Source: Zunongwangia pacifica (GTDB taxonomy: Bacteria > Bacteroidota > Bacteroidia > Flavobacteriales > Flavobacteriaceae). From it: a stretch of 64,000 bases of DNA. Shown here piece by piece: positions 9,347 to 19,296 of the stretch. Both the position numbers and the translations under genes were made by a program. Where the stretch lies: the NCBI RefSeq assembly GCF_023499215.1, contig NZ_JAKHSK010000002.1, positions 62,001 to 126,000 of the forward strand. Reading direction: 5' to 3'. Positions within the stretch are counted from its first letter, which is position 1. Each line of letters begins with the position of its first letter. The notes under the pieces are model-generated. The model ran no database searches. It was not told the origin of the DNA and saw nothing but the letters and a program-made list of their open reading frames with translations.

Positions 9347-12300
9347 ATGAAGATGATAACGACTATTTATTTTTGTTCTTTAATTTTAGGAAACGCTATT
9401 TACGCTCAAGACACCATCGATAAAGTATCCCAACAAGCATTGAATTTTCATATACTAAATGTAGAAAATGGACTTTCAAGTAATGTCATAAATGATATTG
9501 TTCAGGATTCTTTGGGTTTTATATGGATTGCTACAGAAGACGGCCTAAATAGATACGACGGATCCCAATTTTTAAAGTTTAGAGAAAATACAAGCGCTAA
9601 TGAATATCAAATCGCAAATAATTCGGTTCAGCGTTTAGCATTTAAAAACCCTGAAGAGCTTCTTATTGGTACAGATGGCGGACTTAACATTTATAATACC
9701 AGAACAGGTAAAATGAAATTGATAAGTCAAAAAGATGGCCTGATCAATAATAGTATAAGTTCTATTTCTTTAACTTCTTGGGGAGCTACTATTGTGGGTA
9801 CCTATCGCGGCGGACTTCAACTATTAGATAAAAACTTCAGATTTCAGAAAAAACACATCGATTATAGCTCGATGACTTCTACCGAAATTTCTTCATCTCT
9901 ATTACAGCGAGATTCGATACTTTGGGTAGGCACTTTTAATAAAGGACTAAATAAAATCGACTTAAAATCTGGGAAAGTTGTTAAAAAATATCAGGCGGGA
10001 AATAGTTTTTTAAATTCGTCGATCATCAACTGTTTATATCAAGACGATCATGAAAATCTTTGGATTGGAACACGAGCTGGAATTTCAGTAATCACCAATG
10101 CTGGAAAAAAAATAACCTTGACGGGAAGCTTAAGCGATAATGATGTTTTATCCTTTCAGGAAGATAAAAAAGGGAATATTTGGGTAGGGACAAGAAACGG
10201 AGGGCTAAATATTCTAAATAAAGCTTCATTTTTTAAAGACCCTAACCAGGCGATCATTAGAAAATTCTTACCTGCAACTGATGGCACTAGCGTATGGAAT
10301 CGCTCTATCCACAAGATGAAGATGGATCATCATGGGAAAGTTTGGATAGGTACTTCAACAGGGCTTAATTATGTAAATCCTGCAGGTGAAATTGTCCATA
10401 CCCTTCAGCAAAAAAAACAAAGTGAAAATTCCCTAATCCATAATCGCATAGGAACTTTAGCTAATGCCTCTAACGGCAATATTTGGATAGGAACAGATGG
10501 TGGAGGTTTAGATTTGTACCATCCAGCTTCAAAAAAATTCACGCACCTTACCCATATCGAAAATAATACTAAAAGTTTAAGCAATGACTATATTTTATCG
10601 ATCCTGGAAGATAAACAAGATCGAGTTTGGGTTGGTACTTATCTTGGAGGTTTAAACAGGTTAGATAAAAAATCGGGTAATTTTAAACATTATCTAGAAG
10701 GCAAACCTGGCGATGGGAGTGATGTAAGAGCTATCTTTCAGTCTAGCAATGGGCATATTTGGGTAGGGACAAACCAGGGTGGCTTATACCTGTACAATGA
10801 GCAGGAAGATAAATTTAATTACATAGAAAAGCTTGGCAAGATCGATATTAGAGCTATTGAAGAAGATAAATTAGGAAACCTGTGGTTAGGAACTTTTGGT
10901 ACAGGAATCATTAAATATGATCCCAGAACAAATAGCTCTGAATTTTTTAATTCTTCTAATATTGAAGGGATGACGAGTAATATTGTATTCGCTATTCATC
11001 CAATATCAGAAAATACAATTATGGTTGGCACGCGCTATGGCGGATTGATTTTACTAAATCCTGAATCTAAAAAAATTACGGTCTATACCGAGGAAGATGG
11101 TCTTAGCAATAATACCATTACCGATATTGTTCAGGAAAATAAAGAGTATATCTGGCTTTCAACCTACAAAGGTATTAATAGATTTAGTCTTGAAAATAAA
11201 GAGATACTGGATATATCGAGCTTAAACAATATTCAAAAAGGAGGTTTTGGTGTAGGATGCCTGTTAATGTCTAAAGCAGGAACTATTTATGCTGGCGGTA
11301 TCAATGGAGTGAATTATTTTGATCCTAAGACGTTTTCTAAAAAAACTAAATCGTACCCTCTTATTCTTAAAGACCTTATCGTTTTAAATAAAAAGGTTTT
11401 AGTAAACGACGACGAAGACGCGATTTTAACTGCTTCGCTCCCTTATAGATCTTCAATTACTTTAGATCATAGCGAAAATACCTTTTCAGTAAACTTTGCA
11501 GTATTAAAATTTCCACAGGCCAATAATATAGAATATCTCTATAAATTAAAGGGATACAACGAATTCTGGATTAAAACTCAGGGCATAGGATCGGCTAATT
11601 TCACCAACGTGCCGCCAGGAAAATACGAGCTTGAAATTAAAACAGATTCTCCTTATCGTGCAAATACTTCAAAAATATTAGCCATAACAATACTCCCTCC
11701 TTTTTGGGCCACATTTCCTGCTTATATCCTTTATGTTCTTATTTTCGGTTTAATATTGTGCATTATCGGCAAGTATTATTCAGATCGACTAAAACTTAAT
11801 AACTCACTAATTTTCGAAAAAAAGCAACGAAAATTAGAACACGATCTTAACGAAGAACGATTACGTTTTTTTACCGCATTTTCTCACGAACTAAAAACTC
11901 CGCTTACCCTAATTATGGCTCCGGTTGAAAGTCTACTTGGTAAAGTGCATAAACAGGAAACTATCGAAAACCTTAGTTTTATAAAACGTAATGCTCAAAT
12001 TTTATATGGCCGTATAGACCGTCTTTTAGAATTTAGAAAAGCCGAAGAAGGTCTTAGTCAGTTAGTGGTAGGACAGCATGATCTTGAAAAAAACATCCGG
12101 CAATGGACAAAAAATTATAAGCCGCTGGCTAAAGACAAAAAAATAAAGCTTTCGCTAAGCATATTAACACCTCTGGAAAAATTTAATTGCGATCTGGGCA
12201 AACTCGAAATTATCTATAACAACCTGTTATCCAACGCTATAAAATACTCCAAATGGCAAGGAAAAGTAACTATTGAGGTTTTTACCAAAAACGAGATGCT

Positions 12301-13423
12301 TAAGATAAAAGTGAGCAATCAGGGAATTGGTATAAAACAAGAAGACATTAATCAAATTTTCGATTGGTATTACCGCGCCGATAATAGTCTTAGAAAAAAA
12401 GGATCTGGTATTGGCTTAGCTTTATCAAAACGTTTTGCAGAGCTACATCTGGGAAATATAAAAGTTAAAAGCGAAAGTAACGGGACGACACAATTTACCC
12501 TTAGTATTCCTATAAATTTAAGCACCACTATATTAGACACGGGAAATGAAGAAAAAGATCTTGAAAACATACTCGCTAAAGAAAGTCTAACCCGCATCAC
12601 CATTAAGGATAAAAAAGAAAAACAATTGGCTGGTAAAAAAGGCAAAGAGATCGTACTCATTATAGACGACAATCCTGAAATCTTAACGTATCTAGACAGT
12701 ATTCTTAAAGATGAATTTGATTTAATACATTCACGTGATGGCGAAGATGGCGTAAAAAAAGCGTTAAAATATGTACCTGATTTAATCATCTCAGATGTCA
12801 TGATGCCAAAATTAAATGGTATTCAGCTTTGCAATCAATTAAAGCAGCATCATATTACCAGCCATGTCCCTATCATTTTATTAACCGCGAAAAGCAATAC
12901 CGAAAGTATTTCTTCTGGATTTGCAGAAGGTGCAGATGATTATATCACCAAACCATTTCATCCCAATTTATTAAAAACCAGAATTAAAGCGCTACTCGAA
13001 AATCGTAAAAAATTACAGGAATTTTTATTGAAGGGAAATCCAGAATTTCAGAAAAATACGTTCTCTGAAAATACCTCAGGAATTATTGATTCCGAAAAGA
13101 AATTTTTACTGAAAACTGAAGCGCTTATTTTAAACGGATGTCCTGAAGTTAAAGTAAATACCGATTATCTGGTTAAAGAACTTGGTATGAGCAGAACTTC
13201 TTTATACCGAAAAATAAAAGCCATTACCGGCCAAAACATAAACGAGTTTATTCGCGATACGAAGCTAAAGAAAGCAGCCAAACTTATTTATCAGGAAGAA
13301 TACTCGGTGACAGAAGCTTCTTTTGAAGTTGGTTTTAGTAGTATTAAATATTTTAGGAAAGTATTTAAAGAAAAATATGGTTATAACCCATCTGAATTTA
13401 AAACAGGCGCCGGGCAGTTATAG
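9347..13423 (+). CDS. Hybrid two-component system sensor/regulator (HTCS)
   Basis: The frame is open from 9278, but the ATG at 9347 fits better: it follows aggatt and begins a clean signal peptide ending at AIYAQ. The protein is 1358 residues from this start. Order of domains: many Reg_prop propeller repeats (WIGT/WVGT strands, residues ~40-720), a Y_Y_Y domain, one membrane helix (~820-840), a HisKA H-box (FSHELKTPLTL), HATPase, a receiver (IIDDNPE with phospho-acceptor in LIISDVMMPK) and a C-terminal AraC helix-turn-helix. HTCS proteins sense a periplasmic oligosaccharide and activate the adjacent PUL. It is divergent from SusC and likely controls SusCD and perhaps GH43-GH97. It is intact, with both His and Asp phosphorelay residues present. 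Confidence 0.95.
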   Translation: MKMITTIYFCSLILGNAIYAQDTIDKVSQQALNFHILNVENGLSSNVINDIVQDSLGFIWIATEDGLNRYDGSQFLKFRENTSANEYQIANNSVQRLAFKNPEELLIGTDGGLNIYNTRTGKMKLISQKDGLINNSISSISLTSWGATIVGTYRGGLQLLDKNFRFQKKHIDYSSMTSTEISSSLLQRDSILWVGTFNKGLNKIDLKSGKVVKKYQAGNSFLNSSIINCLYQDDHENLWIGTRAGISVITNAGKKITLTGSLSDNDVLSFQEDKKGNIWVGTRNGGLNILNKASFFKDPNQAIIRKFLPATDGTSVWNRSIHKMKMDHHGKVWIGTSTGLNYVNPAGEIVHTLQQKKQSENSLIHNRIGTLANASNGNIWIGTDGGGLDLYHPASKKFTHLTHIENNTKSLSNDYILSILEDKQDRVWVGTYLGGLNRLDKKSGNFKHYLEGKPGDGSDVRAIFQSSNGHIWVGTNQGGLYLYNEQEDKFNYIEKLGKIDIRAIEEDKLGNLWLGTFGTGIIKYDPRTNSSEFFNSSNIEGMTSNIVFAIHPISENTIMVGTRYGGLILLNPESKKITVYTEEDGLSNNTITDIVQENKEYIWLSTYKGINRFSLENKEILDISSLNNIQKGGFGVGCLLMSKAGTIYAGGINGVNYFDPKTFSKKTKSYPLILKDLIVLNKKVLVNDDEDAILTASLPYRSSITLDHSENTFSVNFAVLKFPQANNIEYLYKLKGYNEFWIKTQGIGSANFTNVPPGKYELEIKTDSPYRANTSKILAITILPPFWATFPAYILYVLIFGLILCIIGKYYSDRLKLNNSLIFEKKQRKLEHDLNEERLRFFTAFSHELKTPLTLIMAPVESLLGKVHKQETIENLSFIKRNAQILYGRIDRLLEFRKAEEGLSQLVVGQHDLEKNIRQWTKNYKPLAKDKKIKLSLSILTPLEKFNCDLGKLEIIYNNLLSNAIKYSKWQGKVTIEVFTKNEMLKIKVSNQGIGIKQEDINQIFDWYYRADNSLRKKGSGIGLALSKRFAELHLGNIKVKSESNGTTQFTLSIPINLSTTILDTGNEEKDLENILAKESLTRITIKDKKEKQLAGKKGKEIVLIIDDNPEILTYLDSILKDEFDLIHSRDGEDGVKKALKYVPDLIISDVMMPKLNGIQLCNQLKQHHITSHVPIILLTAKSNTESISSGFAEGADDYITKPFHPNLLKTRIKALLENRKKLQEFLLKGNPEFQKNTFSENTSGIIDSEKKFLLKTEALILNGCPEVKVNTDYLVKELGMSRTSLYRKIKAITGQNINEFIRDTKLKKAAKLIYQEEYSVTEASFEVGFSSIKYFRKVFKEKYGYNPSEFKTGAGQL

Positions 13424-13473
13424 TAAGATTTTAAGTAATAATCGATCGAAAATTCAACCAATCTTAATCCAAT

Positions 13474-13510
13474 AAAAAGCCTTTCAAAAATTATGAAAGG
13501 CTATTTTATT
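13474..13510 (+). terminator. Terminator after the HTCS gene
   Basis: The arms agcctttca (13478-13486) and tgaaaggct (13494-13502) form a perfect 9-bp stem with a 7-nt loop, followed by attttatt. A-rich sequence on the other side lets it work in both directions, so it may also stop the convergent transporter transcript. Confidence 0.75.
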
Positions 13511-13541
13511 ATATCACTTTTCTCAATAAAACCCAGGTTTT

Positions 13542-13618
13542 ATTTTTTTAGTCCAAACATTACAAGCTTCCCAATATTTGCGCACAAATAATAATAGTTA
13601 CCAGGGCAAATGGATATA
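13542..13618. repeat. Direct repeat copy B (in place at the transporter 3' end)
   Basis: This is the partner of the fragment at 2793-2869: same orientation, three mismatches. It covers the transporter's last ~19 codons, the stop codon and 18 bp of downstream sequence. Because this copy is part of an intact gene, it is likely the parental one, although the fragment may come from a diverged relative. Confidence 0.93.
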
Positions 13619-15182
13619 CGGTTGCATAAGCCACCTGAGGCCCTTCTGTACTGGTCATAGAATCTACCGCAGATAGGCCCGGTGTACTGGTCATTCCTCC
13701 GGTAAGCGCACCTAAAAGTGAAAGAAAGTTTACTTTAAAAAACAACCGTCCTACAATAACAACCACAATCATGGGTATTAAAGTGATAGCGGCACCTATC
13801 CCAAAAAGATTAAATCCATATTCGTTAATTGTAGGGCCTATTTTACTTCCTGCAGCCAAACCAACCGGAGTAAGGAAAAGCAGCAGTCCAAATTGTCTTA
13901 AAATCTGATTTCCTATCACCGGTAAATTCCAAATAATTGGCCCCGTTTTCCCAATTCGGCTTAAAACCAAAGCTGCAATTAAAACTCCACCGGTTATCCC
14001 CAAAGAGAAAGAACTTCCGCCAGGAAGTGGTACTTCTATCGCACCGAGTAATAAGCCTACAACGCACCCCAGGGCCACCGGCAAGAAACTTGTAGTCTCT
14101 ACCTCTTTCATACTATCACCAAACAAATTAGAAAGTGCAGTTACATTTCCTTTACTAGACGAAATTAATAATCGATCTCCATATCTAAGTTTTAAGGTGG
14201 GTCGGGCAGATAAATCTATTCCGGCTCGTCTAACCCTTGTAACGGTTGCTTTAAAATTGCTCTGCAAATTCAGTTCTTTTAGTGACTTATTCACCACATT
14301 ACGCCTAGAAACAACATACCATTTTACTTCCATTAAACCGCTTGCCGGTATCTCTACTTCGGTGGTATGCCCTAGCAATACCTCTACCCTTTTTAGGGCT
14401 TCTTCTGTACCAACAGCCTTTACTACATCTCCTTTATGTAAGACCACTTCTGCGGTAGGGGGCGTCACGCTCATGGTATCGGGACTCATGATCCTAGAAA
14501 TATTTGCCTTGGTCATCATCCTGATATCAAGATCTTTAATCGTTCTGCCCTCAATATTGTCGTTGGTGATTTCGAAATTACGATTGGTCACTTCGGGAAC
14601 CTTACTTTGTGCTTCTAAGGCGTATTTTTCTTCTTCCTCAGCAACCTTTGCCCCAAAAAGTTTAGGGGATAATTTTACAAATAAAATAACCCCAACAACC
14701 CCAAAAGGATAAGCAATACCATATCCTATGGAAGCTAATGGTGAATTAGAAGCCTCTATCGCTGCCGCCAAACCAGGAGTACTGGTAAGAGCCCCGGTTA
14801 ATAAGCCTACCGAAATTTTATAATCTACATCAAATCCAACCGATAGCAATGCAGTAGTAATAGTACCCACTACTACACTCAATACCGCCAGAATAATTAG
14901 TTTTGCACCCTGACTTTTGAAAACTTCAAAAAAGGAAGGTCCCGCTTGCATCCCAATTGTGAAGATAAATAGCAACAAACCTATTTTCTGAATAATTCCT
15001 GGAAGCTGAAACTCAACACCTCGGGCATTCAGCCAGTATCCATAAAAAATAGCTACAAAAATTACTGCGGAAGAATCAAAGGAGACCCCTTTAATCTTAA
15101 TACCTCCCATAAAAATACCAATACCAATAATAATGAAAAGTGCAATGTAATCTGTACTAAGAAAATCTAACAAAAATTCCAT
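13560..15182 (-). CDS. AspT/YidE/YbjL family putative transporter with TrkA-C domains
   Basis: The 540-residue protein has two membrane halves. Each carries the AspT-YidE-YbjL duplication motif ending in a TSTPG signature (GALTSTPGLAAA near residue 135, GGMTSTPGLSAV near 505). Between them lie two soluble TrkA-C/RCK-C-like domains (residues ~195-350). This is the aspartate:alanine exchanger superfamily, most of whose chromosomal members have no known substrate. It is convergent with the HTCS gene and its 3' end is duplicated at 2793-2869. No enzyme partner for amino acid decarboxylation is nearby, so an AspT role is not supported and the substrate is unknown. Confidence 0.85.
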   Translation of the reverse strand: MEFLLDFLSTDYIALFIIIGIGIFMGGIKIKGVSFDSSAVIFVAIFYGYWLNARGVEFQLPGIIQKIGLLLFIFTIGMQAGPSFFEVFKSQGAKLIILAVLSVVVGTITTALLSVGFDVDYKISVGLLTGALTSTPGLAAAIEASNSPLASIGYGIAYPFGVVGVILFVKLSPKLFGAKVAEEEEKYALEAQSKVPEVTNRNFEITNDNIEGRTIKDLDIRMMTKANISRIMSPDTMSVTPPTAEVVLHKGDVVKAVGTEEALKRVEVLLGHTTEVEIPASGLMEVKWYVVSRRNVVNKSLKELNLQSNFKATVTRVRRAGIDLSARPTLKLRYGDRLLISSSKGNVTALSNLFGDSMKEVETTSFLPVALGCVVGLLLGAIEVPLPGGSSFSLGITGGVLIAALVLSRIGKTGPIIWNLPVIGNQILRQFGLLLFLTPVGLAAGSKIGPTINEYGFNLFGIGAAITLIPMIVVVIVGRLFFKVNFLSLLGALTGGMTSTPGLSAVDSMTSTEGPQVAYATVYPFALVTIIICAQILGSL

Positions 15183-16245
15183 AGTTAAATGCTTTAATTG
15201 GCTTTCTAAAATATTTGTACAAAAATCGAGTGTAAAGATACAGGAGAATCAAAGTTTCGAAACTGATGATTATCATGTTTTAAAAACTTTGCAAGATATT
15301 GTTATTTAAAGATTTTGGACTACTTTTTTTGATCTCGGCAATGTAATTTATGGCTTTATAAAACCAAATAATCTATACTTCACGGGATTGTTTTACCTCA
15401 CCTATGCACCCAATAAACATCTGGTTAAAGCAAATTTATTTATACGGTATTTACAGCCTTCTAAAATAAATACTAACCTATTTATTCAATCAGTTTTTAG
15501 GGCATATAATTAAGTAAGGGAAGTTTTATAATCTAAAGAGAAAAGCTTAAAACTCCTCTCGTTTTCATCCTGCATACGATACTTTATTCCCCTATTTAGC
15601 TTCAAAAAACGATACAATCAAGACTCCCAAAAACATTCAATGTATCGTATCACTTTTTCACATAATGTTTCAAAACACCTCAAAATTAAGATTTTTTTAA
15701 AGTTTGAACGGTATTAATGATAGAATGACACAAAATGAACATTTCAAAAGATACCAAAATTATAATTTGGATGAAAAATTAATGATTTATCAACACTTAA
15801 CCTTATAAATTATTAAATGTATTTATAACACATAAAATCTTTATTAATTAATCAATTCATTTACCAGGAGCATCCATAAATAGATATAGTTCTTTTTTGG
15901 GATCACAATAATCGTCATGGGATTATAAAGGATACTATTCAAAATAAACTGATACAGGAAATATGCTAAAGCATCGCTCTACGATAACCAAAAAAGCTGT
16001 TATAAACAGATAGAAGTTTTAAATCTGCCATCGTCTGTTAATCACAGGTAAATAATTAGGCTTTTAGTTGATGGTATAATTAGCGAAAACCTAAGGGAAT
16101 TTCATAAAAACCTGAAATCAAGTTTCCCAATTTCCTATGTAAAGACATCGAAATCGATTGAAGTGCAAACATCAACTCATCAACGATAAAATAACAATAT
16201 CAAAATGATCAGACAAAATAACCAAAATTAATCAAAGCTTAAAAT
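15183..16245. promoter_or_regulatory. 1.06-kb intergenic region upstream of the second SusC, with inverted repeats
   Basis: No gene-sized frame is seen. It contains atacgatac (15574-15582), a partial copy acgatac (15609-15615) and the exact inverse gtatcgtat (15642-15650), spaced ~35 bp apart: a likely operator cluster. An AAATCGATT site lies at 16151-16159, 87 bp before SusC. The length is unusual for this gene-dense window; a leader RNA or decayed gene is possible but not visible. Confidence 0.4.
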
Positions 16246-19200
16246 ATGAGAAAAATTTTACTTTTACTATGCTGTCTTTTTAGTATAGCGGCATCTTCAC
16301 AAGATGCCATTACCATAACGGGAAAAGTGCTGGACGCCGAAACCCGAATGCCCATACCGGGAGCAAATATCATAGAAGTTGGAAAGAACAACGGAGCTAT
16401 AACCGATTTTGATGGTAATTTTGAACTACAGGTTTCCCCTACTTCAACATTAGAAATAAGTTATGTAGGATATCTCACCAAAAGTGTACCTGCGAGTAAG
16501 GACATCACTGAAATTTTACTTGAGGTTAATGCAGAATCTCTGGAAGATGTCGTGGTGGTAGGTTATGGAACCCAGAAAAAATATTCTGTGATTAGTTCGG
16601 TTTCGACTATAGAACCCGAAGAATTACAAACTAGTTCTTCGCGATCTGTTAGTAATAATCTTGCCGGAAGACTTGCAGGGGTCATCGCCGTACAGCGCTC
16701 TGGGGAATTAGGCTATGATAATGCGCAATTTTGGATACGTGGAATCTCCTCTTTTGCAGGCAATTCTTCCCCCCTTGTATTAGTAGATGGTGTTGAAAGA
16801 TCCCTAAATAATATTGATCCGGCTGAAATAGCCACATTTTCGATATTAAAAGATGCCGCTGCCAGCGCAGTATATGGTGTTAGAGGAGCCAATGGCGTTA
16901 TTTTAATTACCACTAAAAGAGGGAAAATAGGGAAACCTCAGCTAAATGTAAGATATGAGCACAGTATTACCAAGCCGGTGCACCTTCCGGAATTTATAGG
17001 CGCTGTAGACTATTTGGAATTGTTTAATACTATTGCCCGTGAAGAAGGTACCACACCTCCTTTTTCAGAAGAAAGGATTGAAAACATAAGAGCCGGGAAT
17101 GACCCAGATTTATATCCAGATGTAAACTGGTTAGACGAGATCACCAAAGACTTTGCTTCCAATGATCGGGTAAATCTTACGATTTCTGGCGGAACCGATC
17201 TTCTTCGTTATGCTTTTGTCGCTTCTTACTATAATGAGCAGGGTATCATTGAAAGGGATCCGTCGCAGGAATGGGATTCTTCGCCTAATCTTGATCGTTA
17301 TAATTTAAGATCGAATGTCGACTTAAATGTTACTCCAACTACATTATTCAGGGTTAGTATTGGTGGATACCTTCAGGATCTTAGAAGAGCACCGCAATCT
17401 GTTGACAATTTATTCAACCTGGCTTTTGAGACTCCGCCATACCAACACCCTACACAATATTCATCAGGAGAAATCCCCGTGCAACCAGAAAGGTCAAATC
17501 CATGGGCTCTTGCCACACAAACCGGATATGAACGCCAAAGTGCGAGTAAACTAGAGTCTTTATTTTCCGTAGAACAGAAATTAGATTTTCTATTAAAAGG
17601 CTTAAAAACAACCTTTAAATTTTCCTTTGACCGTTATAATGCTAACAGCGTTACCCGAAGAAAAAACCCAGATTATTTTAACCCGGCTACAGGTAGACTC
17701 GATGACGGTTCTTTAGACCTTACCATTTACAGTTACGGGCAGGATTTTCTTGGATATGAAACGGGCTCTGACTGGGGAGATAAAGCGGTTTATATAGAAA
17801 GCAGACTGGAATACTCCAATAATTTTGGTGATGATAACCAGGTGGATGGTTTACTCTTGTATAATCAGCGGAATTACGACAATGGCGATAGGTTGCCTTA
17901 CCGAAATCAGGGGTTCGCTGGACGTTTTTCATACTCCAGAAAAAGAAGATATATAGCTGAGTTTAATTTTGGATACAATGGATCTGAAAACTTTGCAAAA
18001 GGAAAACGTTTTGGGTTCTTCCCCTCGGTAGCAGCAGGATGGATTATTTCAGAGGAGCCATTTATGGAAAAATTAAAGGAGAGTATTTCCAATTTAAAAA
18101 TAAGAGCTTCTTACGGTCTGGTTGGGAATGACCAGCTGGGAGGCCGACGTTTCCCATACATTACCACTATAGGTGATACCGGTGGCTACAGATGGGGAGT
18201 TAATAATGACTACCAAAGAGCAGGACGTTGGGAAGGAGATTATGGTGTTCCAGATTTAACCTGGGAAACAGTAGCCAAAGCAAATTTGGGTATTGAGCTT
18301 GGCTTATGGAACAGTATCAACTTAAGAGCTGATATCTTTAAAGAGCAGAGAAGAGATATTTTCCAACAGCGAAGAACAGTTCCGGGTTCTTCTGGTTTCG
18401 TAAATAATCCCTGGGCCAATTACGGTAAAGTGGATAATCAGGGATTTGAATTATCACTGGATGTGAATAAGCAGTTTTCTGAAGACCTTTTTATAAAAGC
18501 ATGGGGAAATTTCAGTTATGCGCATAATGAAATCATTGAACAGGACGAACCAAAAGCGTTAATTGGCACCAGCAGATCTTCTACCGGTAAACCTGTTGGG
18601 CAAATTTTTGGACTGGTGGACGACGGACTTTTCAAAAATGAGGACTTTGAGAATATAGAAGAAGGTATTTTAAAGGAAGGAGTTCCCGAGCATACATTTG
18701 GCCCGGTACGTCCCGGAGATATAAAATATAAAGATTTAAACGGAGACGGTAGAATAACCGGCCTGGATAATACGGCTATAGGAGGAACTTATACCCCCGA
18801 AATCGTGTATGGTTTTGGGATTAATACCCAATATAAAAATTTTGATATCGGATTATTCTTCCAAGGGAATGCCAAGACAGACCGTATCATAGGAGGCCAG
18901 TATTTTATCCCGGGTACCGGAGCGGCAGCTTTGGGAAACATTTATGCTAATGTAAACGATAGATGGACCGTTGAAAATCCAAGTCAGGATGTATTTTGGC
19001 CAAGATTGTCCAACCAAACCAATGCAAATAACGGAATGGCCTCGACATGGTGGCTAAGAAATATGAGCATGTTGCGCTTAAAGAATGCCGAAATAGGATA
19101 TATCCTGCCTAAAAAGCTTACTAAAAAAGTAAGCATGAAAACGGCCCGGTTTTATCTGCGAGGTAATAATCTTTTAACTTTTTCCTCATTCGATCTTTGG

Positions 19201-19281
19201 GATCCCGAAATAGATACTTCTACAGGTTTCAGGTATCCACCAATTCAGGCTTTTACAGCTGGAATTGATATCAATTTTTAA
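16246..19281 (+). CDS. SusC/RagA family TonB-linked outer membrane protein
   Basis: The 1011-residue protein has a signal peptide ending near AASSQ, a carboxypeptidase-D-like domain, a TonB-box segment ESLEDVVVVGYGT, the plug signature (FSILKDAAASAVYGVRGANG) and a full barrel. It is the channel half of the second SusCD pair, with SusD 15 bp downstream. The downstream enzymes (Tat Gfo/Idh/MocA and DUF1080 lipoprotein) suggest it takes up a glycoside that is processed by 3-keto chemistry. No dedicated HTCS or anti-sigma partner is adjacent. The N-terminus shows no extra domain of the kind linked to ECF/anti-sigma signalling. Confidence 0.95.
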   Translation: MRKILLLLCCLFSIAASSQDAITITGKVLDAETRMPIPGANIIEVGKNNGAITDFDGNFELQVSPTSTLEISYVGYLTKSVPASKDITEILLEVNAESLEDVVVVGYGTQKKYSVISSVSTIEPEELQTSSSRSVSNNLAGRLAGVIAVQRSGELGYDNAQFWIRGISSFAGNSSPLVLVDGVERSLNNIDPAEIATFSILKDAAASAVYGVRGANGVILITTKRGKIGKPQLNVRYEHSITKPVHLPEFIGAVDYLELFNTIAREEGTTPPFSEERIENIRAGNDPDLYPDVNWLDEITKDFASNDRVNLTISGGTDLLRYAFVASYYNEQGIIERDPSQEWDSSPNLDRYNLRSNVDLNVTPTTLFRVSIGGYLQDLRRAPQSVDNLFNLAFETPPYQHPTQYSSGEIPVQPERSNPWALATQTGYERQSASKLESLFSVEQKLDFLLKGLKTTFKFSFDRYNANSVTRRKNPDYFNPATGRLDDGSLDLTIYSYGQDFLGYETGSDWGDKAVYIESRLEYSNNFGDDNQVDGLLLYNQRNYDNGDRLPYRNQGFAGRFSYSRKRRYIAEFNFGYNGSENFAKGKRFGFFPSVAAGWIISEEPFMEKLKESISNLKIRASYGLVGNDQLGGRRFPYITTIGDTGGYRWGVNNDYQRAGRWEGDYGVPDLTWETVAKANLGIELGLWNSINLRADIFKEQRRDIFQQRRTVPGSSGFVNNPWANYGKVDNQGFELSLDVNKQFSEDLFIKAWGNFSYAHNEIIEQDEPKALIGTSRSSTGKPVGQIFGLVDDGLFKNEDFENIEEGILKEGVPEHTFGPVRPGDIKYKDLNGDGRITGLDNTAIGGTYTPEIVYGFGINTQYKNFDIGLFFQGNAKTDRIIGGQYFIPGTGAAALGNIYANVNDRWTVENPSQDVFWPRLSNQTNANNGMASTWWLRNMSMLRLKNAEIGYILPKKLTKKVSMKTARFYLRGNNLLTFSSFDLWDPEIDTSTGFRYPPIQAFTAGIDINF

Positions 19282-19296
19282 CAAAAAAACGATAAA

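Noticed and set aside
14197-14712. 171-aa plus-strand frame
   Set aside because: It lies fully antisense to the well-supported AspT-like transporter and has no motif; a shadow of that gene's codon use.
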